From NCBI RefSeq assembly GCF_003364195.1, contig NZ_NXLQ01000002.1, forward strand, positions 186,001 through 250,000: a stretch of 64,000 nucleotides of DNA. Direction: 5' to 3'. Position 1 is the first letter of the stretch, and each line of letters starts with the position of its first letter. This document shows, piece by piece, positions 27,300 through 35,148 of this stretch. This DNA comes from Helicobacter didelphidarum. Lineage in GTDB: Bacteria; Campylobacterota; Campylobacteria; Campylobacterales; Helicobacteraceae. The notes beneath the pieces are model-generated. The model searched no databases, was not told the DNA's origin, and saw nothing but the letters and a program-made list of their open reading frames with translations. The position numbers were made by a program, and so were the translations under genes.

Positions 27300-28430
27300 T
27301 TAATTGTTTAGAGCATAAAATTTTTCTACAACTCTCATCCAATGTTTTGCTGTGCCACTATTTTGTGCTATATCATGCAATTCTTTATTCAAATGTTTTA
27401 CAGATGGACTTACAAGTGCAACAAAATAAGATTCTAAAAGTAATTTATACTCTATGGAGTTTGCTAAATATCCAGATGATCCAGCATGCAACATCGCACT
27501 TTGACTAGATTCTAAAGTAAGTAAACCAGCTTTTAATCGCAACTCAAGAACAGCTTTCAAATATTCTTTATCACCCAATACAAATTCGTTTGTAAGTTTT
27601 TCTAGAGTATTCAAAAGATTGTCTCTTTGTTCTTGAATATACCCTTGAGATATTGGTAAATAAGCATTAATTGTTGATTTTTTTCTATTTGATTTTTTAA
27701 TCAAATCAAGAGATAGATCAAGACAACCAAGCCCCATTCCTATTTGCAAGAGCAAAAAACCTGTTGCGATACGCAATAAAAAATCTTCTGCGGGAAGCCC
27801 AAGAATATCACTTTCTGGAACAAAATAATTGTGCAATATAACCGATTTTGTAGCACTTCCTTCAAGTGCGATAAACGAGATGTTATCTTTTAACTTTATG
27901 CTAGAATTATGTTCATAAATGCGAATAATACAAGCAAGATTATACTCTTTAGAATCTATCTTACAGACCGCCCCAAAAATATGATTAAACTCAATATTTG
28001 ATACCCAAGGAAGAGTGCCATTAATGATAAATCCTCCTTGTGTCTGGGTTGCCTTAAGTAATACATTTTCTAACTTTGAATATGATTTCATAGGATTTGA
28101 TAAACCTGTTCCGCCAAGTATTTGTCCCTTTGAAACTTCCATAAAAAGATTCTGCTTCAAAGTAGTATTAGAAGTTTGAAACAGATACCATGCTAAAACA
28201 TTCTGACACCATACGCAAAACCCTGTATTCATACACACTCTGCTTACTTCAGCTATACCCAGAATACTTTGCAATAATCCTTTTTCTCCTTGTTGTAAGA
28301 AACTTTCATAAAGTCCATATTTCCCCATTGCAATTAATGATTCTTTAGGATACAAACCCTCTTTTTGTATTATTGTAAGGTTTGGCTTCACATGTGTTTG
28401 AAGTTCATTTCTAATATTTTCTATTTTCAT
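27300..28430 (-). CDS. Acyl-CoA-dehydrogenase-like flavoprotein (SfnB/desulfurisation type possible)
   Basis: A 376-residue cytoplasmic enzyme with the three-domain plan of acyl-CoA dehydrogenases: an N-terminal helical part, a middle beta domain (ILGGTGLSNPMKS about 105-117, then GGFIINGTLPWVSN), and a C-terminal helical bundle ending with GSSGYLANSIEYKL. A conserved catalytic glutamate is not obvious. Related FMN enzymes (SfnB, DszC-like) oxidise organosulfur compounds. The sulfonate-type transporter upstream on the same strand makes that role plausible. AAGGAG precedes the ATG. It is separated from the OsmC gene by 520 non-coding bases, so co-transcription is uncertain. Confidence 0.75.
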   Translation of the reverse strand: MKIENIRNELQTHVKPNLTIIQKEGLYPKESLIAMGKYGLYESFLQQGEKGLLQSILGIAEVSRVCMNTGFCVWCQNVLAWYLFQTSNTTLKQNLFMEVSKGQILGGTGLSNPMKSYSKLENVLLKATQTQGGFIINGTLPWVSNIEFNHIFGAVCKIDSKEYNLACIIRIYEHNSSIKLKDNISFIALEGSATKSVILHNYFVPESDILGLPAEDFLLRIATGFLLLQIGMGLGCLDLSLDLIKKSNRKKSTINAYLPISQGYIQEQRDNLLNTLEKLTNEFVLGDKEYLKAVLELRLKAGLLTLESSQSAMLHAGSSGYLANSIEYKLLLESYFVALVSPSVKHLNKELHDIAQNSGTAKHWMRVVEKFYALNN

Positions 28431-28950
28431 AAAAACTCCTTAAATAGAATTTATATTCTATGTAATAATATATAAACTATAACTTCGTTAAGAAATATAA
28501 TAAAGATAAAGACACAGCATGTCATCAGAATTCTAGAAATTATCAGTAATTCATGATGAAAAACTACTTTAACCTCCAACATACTTGAATACACTTCTTT
28601 GATTTACTTCATAAAGACTAATATCTAAGAACTTTTATTGTCTTCACAATATAGCTTCAGAATCTTTCTTATTTATTTAAATCATTGGTATAAATTATTA
28701 TACAAACAAAAAACTTCACTTTATAGAACATTCTATATTAGAAATTTATTATAAGAGTAATCTCATAACTTCTATTTTGTATTGATATTAAAATCTGTAT
28801 AGGAAACCTATAACTATCCTTACAAAGAAATGTAATTGTGAGAACAATCTATCCTTATATATCATAGAATTTCATTTCAGATTCTATATATTTTATAGAA
28901 TCAAATTCTCGCTTATTGTTCTCAAATGATATGAAATCGTCTATCAAACA
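28431..28950. other. 520-base non-coding stretch inside the transporter cluster
   Basis: Very AT-rich, with no ORF, RNA gene or clear hairpin. It lies where a substrate-binding-protein gene might be expected, but I could see no decayed remnant of one. Confidence 0.45.
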
Positions 28951-29454
28951 TTACTCTTCATGAAATCGCACATTGCGTAAGAGAGTATTTACAACTGGCG
29001 ACCACCTTATCGCATTCTTAATGATAGCTTTGCGTTGTTCTTCTGTGGCATCAGATACAAGATTTATTTTTAAACGAATATCTGTAATACCCAACTCTTT
29101 ATTTTCATCTAAATCGCCTGTTCCCCAAACCGCAGTGATATTAATATCACCCTCAAGTTCCATATCAAGTGATTCTATGGCGATATTTTTATTCACACAA
29201 TTTGCTTGAATCCCTACACATATACAACTTCCAAGTGCAGCAAGCAATGCTTCCGTAGGATTTGGTGCAGTATCATCGCCAAGCAAACTATGTGGCTCAT
29301 CAATGATATGAGGTGCAAGATTGCGAATAAGATTCTCATGAATAAATCTCTTTTTTACAATCGTTTTACATTTTGCTGTTTTTACTACTTGCGGATCACT
29401 CTTGCCTTTTGCCTTGAGGTCATCTAAACCTGCTTTGCTAATTAATTCTAACAT
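28951..29454 (-). CDS. OsmC family protein
   Basis: A 167-residue OsmC/Ohr-fold protein. The conserved helix ALLAALGSCICVGIQANC carries Cys in LGSCIC. The second position, usually Cys in CPV of classical peroxidases, is Ser here (WSPVVNTL), as in several OsmC subgroups, so peroxidase activity is doubtful. OsmC proteins of this kind occur beside sulfur-compound transporters and may handle sulfur or thiol intermediates. AAGGA precedes the ATG. It lies 56 bases after the ABC ATPase gene on the same strand, so it is probably in that operon. Confidence 0.88.
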   Translation of the reverse strand: MLELISKAGLDDLKAKGKSDPQVVKTAKCKTIVKKRFIHENLIRNLAPHIIDEPHSLLGDDTAPNPTEALLAALGSCICVGIQANCVNKNIAIESLDMELEGDINITAVWGTGDLDENKELGITDIRLKINLVSDATEEQRKAIIKNAIRWSPVVNTLLRNVRFHEE

Positions 29455-29510
29455 ATTATTCCTTCTTTTTAAATATTCGTGCCTTATGCTATTGGGCAGT
29501 AAGGCACGGA

Positions 29511-30356
29511 TTAAATCACATACTGCTGTAAAGCTTTCACATAAGGATATTTTAACGCATTATATATTTCTTCTCTCAAGCGACTAAAATAAGAATCTCG
29601 CTTGTCATAAGGACGATGTGGCTGAATCTGCAGGGAAACATTGCCTTCTGTTGCACTCATCACAACAATCTTTGTACCAAGTATTAATGATTCTTCTATA
29701 TCATGTGTTACGAATACACAAGTTGTTTTTAGACGATTTACAATGAGTTTTAATTCATTTTGTAAATTTTCACGCGTAAAACTATCAAGTGCTCCAAATG
29801 GCTCATCCATAAGCAACACTTCCGGTTTTACTGACAAAGCTCTTGCGATATTTACACGACTTTGTTGTCCCCCACTTAATTCATGCGGGAATTTATATAT
29901 ATGCTCTTTTAATCCAACAAGCTCAAGATAATATAACGCAACATCTCGGATTTCGTTCTTCTTAAATGGAATTTGAGATTGCATTGAATCTCCACATGCA
30001 ATATACTCTCTCTCATATTTTGAAGCATATCTTTTCTGTGTATGTATTATAGATTCTAATGCAAAAACTACTTGATTTAACACATTTTTCCAAGGTAAAA
30101 GCACATAATTTTGAAATACTTTAATACGTTTTGGCGATAAACTTAAAGAATGTTTATAACACTTTGAATCTATATAAATTTCACCATCATCAAAATCAGT
30201 AAAGCCACCTAAAATATTTAATAAAGTTGTTTTCCCACAACCACTTGATCCAAGTAAAGTAACAAATTCCCCTGCCTCAATATTAAGGGATATACCACGC
30301 AAAATTTTGGATTTCTGGTAAGTTTTTGAAAGATTATGAATAGAAATATTTTGCAT
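29511..30356 (-). CDS. ABC transporter ATP-binding protein, sulfonate/nitrate/taurine type
   Basis: The ATPase that drives the adjacent permease. Walker A is LLGSSGCGKTTLLN (about 33-46), the Q-loop is VFQNYVLLPW, the signature is LSGGQQSRVNIARAL and Walker B is VLLMDEPFGALD, followed by a switch His in FVTHDIEE. All are intact in the 281-residue protein. The segment about 98-130 (IIHTQKRYASKYERE and on) is an insertion of about 30 residues absent from SsuB or TauB. Its ATG shares one base with the stop of the permease gene, showing translational coupling. Confidence 0.92.
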   Translation of the reverse strand: MQNISIHNLSKTYQKSKILRGISLNIEAGEFVTLLGSSGCGKTTLLNILGGFTDFDDGEIYIDSKCYKHSLSLSPKRIKVFQNYVLLPWKNVLNQVVFALESIIHTQKRYASKYEREYIACGDSMQSQIPFKKNEIRDVALYYLELVGLKEHIYKFPHELSGGQQSRVNIARALSVKPEVLLMDEPFGALDSFTRENLQNELKLIVNRLKTTCVFVTHDIEESLILGTKIVVMSATEGNVSLQIQPHRPYDKRDSYFSRLREEIYNALKYPYVKALQQYVI

Positions 30357-31120
30357 TACATTGCTCTCCCCAATAAATATCCTACTAACTTTTCTAATAG
30401 AACAAAAATTTCATAAATAATATAACCAAGTAAGCCAATGAGAATCACGCCCACAAGAACTTTAGGAGTATTCAAAAAATTACGTCCATCAATAATGATA
30501 TAGCCAAGCCCTGTTTGTGCACCAAGCATTTCCCCAGCAACAAGATGAATCCACGCCACAGAAGCTGCGAGCTTTAACCCACTTGAAATATGTAAAAAAG
30601 TGCCGGGTAAAATAATATGATAAAAAATTTTGTAACTATTTGCTCCAAAGTTTCTTGCCATTGCAATAAAATCTTTATCAATTTGACGCACACCTGTGAT
30701 ACACAAGGCAAGAATTGGAAAAAATACCGCATATGCAATAACAAAGATTGCCGGCATATCACCAATATTAAGCCACAAAAGAACCAAAGGAAACCATGCT
30801 ATGGGTGATATTGGACGCAATATCTGCAATAATGGCTCAAAAAGAATCTCTAGATTACGATAATAACCAAAAATTAACCCACACATAACCGCACAAACTG
30901 AACCAATACAAAACCCTAAAAAGAAGCGATACAAAGAATCTTGAATACTTAATACAATAATACCTTCACTTTGCATATCTAAAAATTCTTCCCAAACTTG
31001 CAAGGGAGTTGGCACAAGTTCTGTATTAGCATAATTACTGACAAAGTATTGCCATAAAAAACAAAGTATAATAATCAACAATATAGAACACAAACGCCAA
31101 AACCATTGTATTGCAAACAT
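30356..31120 (-). CDS. ABC transporter permease, sulfonate/nitrate/taurine type
   Basis: A 254-residue inner-membrane protein with six helices. The EAA loop is FGANSYKIFYHIILPG (about 158-173), and the SsuC/TauC-like segment LVAGEMLGAQTGLGYII follows. AAAGGG precedes the ATG. The substrate-binding protein that such systems need is not present anywhere in this window. It is the first gene of a probable operon, permease-ATPase-OsmC. The organosulfur substrate is inferred from family and neighbours only. Confidence 0.9.
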   Translation of the reverse strand: MFAIQWFWRLCSILLIIILCFLWQYFVSNYANTELVPTPLQVWEEFLDMQSEGIIVLSIQDSLYRFFLGFCIGSVCAVMCGLIFGYYRNLEILFEPLLQILRPISPIAWFPLVLLWLNIGDMPAIFVIAYAVFFPILALCITGVRQIDKDFIAMARNFGANSYKIFYHIILPGTFLHISSGLKLAASVAWIHLVAGEMLGAQTGLGYIIIDGRNFLNTPKVLVGVILIGLLGYIIYEIFVLLEKLVGYLLGRAM

Positions 31121-31594
31121 GTTACCCTTTCATTACATAATTTTTTGCTATTTTATTTTATGCAATTTATTCTTTATATAAAATAATACTACTAAATATT
31201 TAATAATATGTAATATTTATATTTTTATGTTAAATATTTATTATTTTTATATTATTTATATTAATAAAGTTATCATTATTTGATATTAAAGTATTAGTAT
31301 ATCAAGGAATGATATATTTCTTATAATGATTCTAAAAAATATATCTTAAAAATTATAAAATATATTACTTCGTTGCAATACAGAATTTTTTATTACATTC
31401 TGTGTTAAAGCTTTAACAAAATAGGAAATTCTTATTTTGTTAAGAAAATTTATTGAAAAAATGTTAAGTTTTCTTGAAAATTTTATAAATGTTAAGATTT
31501 ATATAGACTTTTGAAGCGTAAAATAATATAATACGCTCATGATATGTATTTTTCTGTTTTTGTGTAAAATATATACCAAAAGAAAGGCAAGAAA
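31121..31594. other. Divergent, extremely AT-rich intergenic region
   Basis: 474 bases between the ABC operon and the response regulator. The stretch 31181-31260 has about 4 G or C in 80 bases, in runs such as TAATATTTAATAATATG. It may be curved or act as a regulator-binding region. Two stretches near 31400-31480 are T-rich. No gene is seen. Confidence 0.5.
31527..31532 (+). promoter_or_regulatory. -10 box for the response regulator gene
   Basis: TATAAT about 60 bases before the ATG at 31595. Confidence 0.4.
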
Positions 31595-32254
31595 ATGTCA
31601 GAAATTCTCATAGTTGAAAATGATTTAAATATACAACAATCATTGCAACGATGCTTGAACCATGCCAATTTTAATACTATATGTTGCAACCACAAAAATA
31701 TTATACAAAATTTAGAACACAATAAAATTGATGCAATTATTTTGGATATAACACCACGACAAGAAAATGATTTTGAACTCTGTGTTAAAATTCGTGAAAT
31801 TGTAAAAATACCACTTATTATAACTTCTATTAATAGCGAAGTTTCTCATAAAGTGAATGCATTTGAGAAGGGGGCAGATGATTATCTTACAAAACCATAT
31901 GACTTTTTAGAGTTAGTTGCTCGTATCAAAGCCTTATTGCGTAGAATTGAACCTCAAGAAATGATTTTTGGATTTTTACATATTGATGCAAAAAAGAGAA
32001 TTGTCAAGCTTCATAATGAATTACTTGAATTGACAAATACTGAATTTGACATTTTGCTCTTTCTTATTGAAAATCGATTGCAACCAATCAGTCGTGATCG
32101 AATTGCACATACAATTAATGCAATACATGAAGACACGGGGCTACGAAGTATTGATACACACATTCGCAACCTTCGCAATAAGCTAGGAGATTCTGCAAAA
32201 GATTCTAAATATATACAATCTGTATGGGGTGTTGGATATAAATTTTGCTTATAA
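31595..32254 (+). CDS. Orphan OmpR-family response regulator
   Basis: A 219-residue transcription factor. The receiver domain (1-115) keeps the phospho-acceptor Asp51 (IILDITP), Thr77 and Lys100 (LTKP). Its acidic pocket is E8-N9-D10, with Asn where Asp normally helps bind Mg2+. This may weaken phosphorylation. The winged helix (about 125-219) ends with SVWGVGYKF, the usual OmpR C-terminus. No sensor kinase gene is adjacent. It is divergent from the sulfonate-type ABC operon and separated from it by an AT-rich region, so control of that operon is a reasonable guess. AAGGCAAG lies before the ATG. Confidence 0.9.
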   Translation: MSEILIVENDLNIQQSLQRCLNHANFNTICCNHKNIIQNLEHNKIDAIILDITPRQENDFELCVKIREIVKIPLIITSINSEVSHKVNAFEKGADDYLTKPYDFLELVARIKALLRRIEPQEMIFGFLHIDAKKRIVKLHNELLELTNTEFDILLFLIENRLQPISRDRIAHTINAIHEDTGLRSIDTHIRNLRNKLGDSAKDSKYIQSVWGVGYKFCL

Positions 32255-32382
32255 GTAGAGTATTTCAAAAAATACTAAGAGGTTAAATATTTGCTTTAAT
32301 GGATAAATACAACTGCTCTTTTAAAGTTTTATAAAACCTATCTATCCCGGCAATCCAAACTAAAATTCATAGATTGAATCCA

Positions 32383-32982
32383 CTATAACACCTCACAATA
32401 TAGTGCAGTTTCTGTACTTATACTCCCATCTATTGGTTTATTGAATTTGAATGTATATCCCAAATCCCAAGATTCTATCAACGGCTTAATATGAAAAAAG
32501 TCATCGGCATTGTGATATATACTAAGAAGCATGGCGGGCTTTTGCGTGCGTATCGTCTCCATCGCTCCTTTGAGAAATTCTTGCTCGAAACCTTCAATAT
32601 CGACTTTGATAAATCCTACTTCAATATTATGCTCTTTCACATACGAATCAAGTGTGATAATCTTGACTTGTTCTGTGTGTTCTATATCATAGTATTGATT
32701 CTTTTTTGTATCAAGTGTCGAAGCAGATCCCATAAGTGAGATTTCTAAAATCTCTTCTTTGCTTCCCAATCCTTTATTAATAGGAATAATACGTGTTGAT
32801 TTATTGAGTTCTAAAGTTTTTAGCATAAGAGTATAATTTGTTTTTGTTGCCTCGAAGCTATGAATGTGTTTATGTGTAAATTCTCTCTCAAAGATTATTG
32901 CACTATCACCAATAAATCCACCTACATCAATAATATCTTTATCTTTTATTTTTTCTAAAGTTTCTTGCTCTAAGATATTCAT
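32383..32982 (-). CDS. FkbM family methyltransferase, catalytic part (out of frame with its N-terminus)
   Basis: This 199-residue ORF holds the SAM-dependent FkbM domain: motif I DVGGFIGDSAIIFE (about 20-33), then VGFIKVDIEGFEQEF and KPAMLLSIYH. The first ATG (32980-32982) has no ribosome site. The open frame continues upstream through YYLPIHHFEPSVFFYKHS to the G tract at 33069-33081. It is therefore the 3' part of one gene whose 5' part is 33056-33484. One G fewer, or two more, joins the halves into a 366-residue protein. FkbM enzymes methylate sugars or peptides; here the target is probably a surface glycan. Confidence 0.85.
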   Translation of the reverse strand: MNILEQETLEKIKDKDIIDVGGFIGDSAIIFEREFTHKHIHSFEATKTNYTLMLKTLELNKSTRIIPINKGLGSKEEILEISLMGSASTLDTKKNQYYDIEHTEQVKIITLDSYVKEHNIEVGFIKVDIEGFEQEFLKGAMETIRTQKPAMLLSIYHNADDFFHIKPLIESWDLGYTFKFNKPIDGSISTETALYCEVL

Positions 32983-33055
32983 ACTATGTTTATAGAAAAA
33001 TACACTTGGTTCAAAATGATGAATAGGCAGGTAATATCCCTGATAACAAAAGACA

Positions 33056-33484
33056 CTACTTATATTGTGGGGGGGGGGGGGTAATCTCTAAGATGTCATT
33101 TCCAAATTGTCGCACTTTTTGTATCTGCTCTAATTCTTCTTTATTATTTAGAGAATCTATTTGTATAGTATGGTGAGGATGAAGATACATTTGTTGTAAT
33201 CGCTTGATAACTCGTATAATATTGTTTGCTTGCTTTGAATCCACACCGCGTGTAAGATTATAAATTTTCTCCGCAATATCTGGAGATTTGACAATATATT
33301 CAGCTATTTGTATTACCATCAAATGAGGGGAAAATGTATGTATTCTATAAGATTCTCTATTATCTCGAAAAAATATAGGGAGACCACAGATTCTATAAAG
33401 ATGTCTCGTGCAAATATAGAGACCTTTTTGTTTTGTTATTATCTCTTTAGTGATTCCAAAAATCTTCCGTATTTTTTTACTCAT
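33056..33484 (-). CDS. FkbM methyltransferase, N-terminal part ending early at the poly-G tract
   Basis: A 142-residue reading frame from ATG 33482-33484 (MSKKIRKIF) with AAAAGG six bases upstream; the ATG at 33515-33517 lacks a ribosome site. It is basic and helical and resembles the N-terminal extension seen in long FkbM proteins of Helicobacter and Campylobacter. It enters the tract as ...LEITPPPP and stops three codons later (QYK). With 12 or 15 Gs the frame would run on into the methyltransferase domain. As sequenced the gene is switched off. Confidence 0.8.
   Translation of the reverse strand: MSKKIRKIFGITKEIITKQKGLYICTRHLYRICGLPIFFRDNRESYRIHTFSPHLMVIQIAEYIVKSPDIAEKIYNLTRGVDSKQANNIIRVIKRLQQMYLHPHHTIQIDSLNNKEELEQIQKVRQFGNDILEITPPPPQYK
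33069..33081. repeat. Poly-G tract of 13, contingency locus of the FkbM gene
   Basis: Thirteen Gs on the plus strand (Cs in the coding strand). Slipped-strand mispairing at such tracts switches surface genes in Helicobacter and Campylobacter. The present length puts the two parts of the gene in different frames. Confidence 0.95.
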
Positions 33485-33840
33485 ATATTGCCTTTTGTTT
33501 TGAATTGTAAAATACATATTTTACATTAATTCTATCATTTTCTTCAATATTTTGTATCAAATTTACAAAAATTATCATGCACTATGCAAGAATAAGTGAA
33601 GATTCTAAAGATTCAACGATATAAAATCTCATCATAAATACCAACAAACAAAATAAAAACTCTTAGAATCTACCTTGAATAATAAAAATCAAATTGAATA
33701 TAGGGTATAAATTTCGCGATATTACAACACTTCTAAATCCTTATACAACAAATTATCTTCACCCATTCTCTTTATAAGTTATGATAAAATAACGCAATTA
33801 TTTTCAAAAAAACAAAATGATACAGCACAAAGGAAATATT
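33485..33840. other. Divergent intergenic region between the FkbM gene and the MFS gene
   Basis: About 356 bases, AT-rich, with no gene or RNA seen. A TAAAAT at 33785-33790 could be the -10 box of the MFS gene. Confidence 0.4.
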
Positions 33841-34992
33841 ATGCACGATAAGATACAAGAGAATCTCACACAAGTAGGATTCTATAATCGAATCGTTACT
33901 TATTTTGTATTTTTTATTCTTGGCTCGGGAATGTCGCTGTGGGCGATACTTATCCCTTACACAAAGGAGCGATTGGGGTTAAATGATTCTCAACTCGGCT
34001 CACTGCTTATGCTCATTGGTATCGGAGCAATGCTCGCTATGGCGGTAGCGGGCAAAGTCGCCTCGCGTATCGGGTGCAGATATGCTATAACTCTTTGTAT
34101 TTTTATAGATATTTTTGTCCTTTTGAATATCAATTATGTCGATGATATTGCCCTGCTTTGCGTGATTTTGGTGCTTATGGGGATAGGGGTTGGGATAGCT
34201 GATGTCTCGGTGAATATTCAAGCTGTTTTTGTCGAAAATGCGCTGAATAAAAAACTTATGAGTGGATTCCATAGTATGTATAGCGCGGGAGGCTTCGTAT
34301 GCGGTATGTTGGCAAGTTTTATGCTTGATTTGGGGATAGCCATTCAAAGCGTTGTTTTTATTATCTTAAGTGCCTTTATGCTTCTCGCACTCATATCAAT
34401 AAAAGGGCTTACGACTTCTGGAGGAGAATCTTCTCAAGCAAAGTTTGTCAAACCAAGCCTCATCGTGCTAATATGTGGCTTTGTGTGCTTTGTCGCATAT
34501 ATGAGCGAGGGCGTGTTTTTGGATTGGAGTGCGATATTTTTGATTGAAGTCAAAGGTATAGCAAGAGAGAGTTCAGGCTATGGATTCTCACTCTTTTTTG
34601 GAGCAATCACACTGGGGAGACTTGGCGGGGATTATCTCGCAAATCGCTTTGATAATGCTAAACTCATCGCCCTAAGTGCAATAGTGGCAATCGTTGGGCT
34701 TATGATATTTCTCTTTGTCCCTCATATCTGGGCGACTTATATAGGCTGTATCATCGCAGGACTTGGAATCTCAAATGTTATCCCACTCATCATCTCGGCT
34801 ATCCCGCGTATCAAGGGCAATATGTCGCTAAACTCCGCTATCGCCGCAGTAACGACTATCGGCTATTCAGGGACATTGCTAGGACCGGCACTCATCGGCT
34901 ATATCTCACACACCACAAGTCTCACATTCGCACTCTGCGTGATAGTTGGGCTACTTTTTATCGTAGCATTGGTGGTGAAAAAGCTAGGATAA
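33841..34992 (+). CDS. MFS transporter (YbjJ-like), foreign base composition
   Basis: A 383-residue inner-membrane transporter with about twelve helices. Family marks are the loop after helix 2 (GKVASRIGCRYA) and FHSMYSAGGFVCG in the fifth helix, as in YbjJ-like transporters of unknown substrate. I start at ATG 33841, which has AGGAAA four bases before it, rather than at 33817. The gene is clearly richer in G+C than its surroundings: bases 34021-34080 contain 37 G or C in 60. It also uses GGC, GCG, CGC and ATC codons that are rare elsewhere in the window. This points to recent transfer, although no mobile element flanks it. Confidence 0.88.
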   Translation: MHDKIQENLTQVGFYNRIVTYFVFFILGSGMSLWAILIPYTKERLGLNDSQLGSLLMLIGIGAMLAMAVAGKVASRIGCRYAITLCIFIDIFVLLNINYVDDIALLCVILVLMGIGVGIADVSVNIQAVFVENALNKKLMSGFHSMYSAGGFVCGMLASFMLDLGIAIQSVVFIILSAFMLLALISIKGLTTSGGESSQAKFVKPSLIVLICGFVCFVAYMSEGVFLDWSAIFLIEVKGIARESSGYGFSLFFGAITLGRLGGDYLANRFDNAKLIALSAIVAIVGLMIFLFVPHIWATYIGCIIAGLGISNVIPLIISAIPRIKGNMSLNSAIAAVTTIGYSGTLLGPALIGYISHTTSLTFALCVIVGLLFIVALVVKKLG

Positions 34993-35087
34993 ATCACTCT
35001 AAAAGGGCTAATCACAAGAAAGCTTGTCGACATCATATTCTTAAACTCAAGCAAATACTTAGCTATTGTAAAAGGAATTTGTAATGG

Positions 35088-35093
35088 TATAAT
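35088..35093 (+). promoter_or_regulatory. -10 box for the NAD(P)HX repair gene
   Basis: TATAAT about 55 bases before the ATG at 35149. Confidence 0.4.
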
Positions 35094-35148
35094 AAAATGC
35101 AAATATTTTTTTCATAAAATTGAAGGAAATCACAAATAAGGAGAGCAT

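Noticed and set aside
28431-28950. Decayed substrate-binding-protein gene
   Set aside because: No frame shows periplasmic binding-protein motifs, even allowing for frameshifts.
32980-32982. Independent ATG start for a short FkbM protein
   Set aside because: There is no ribosome site before it, and the homologous frame continues upstream to the poly-G tract.
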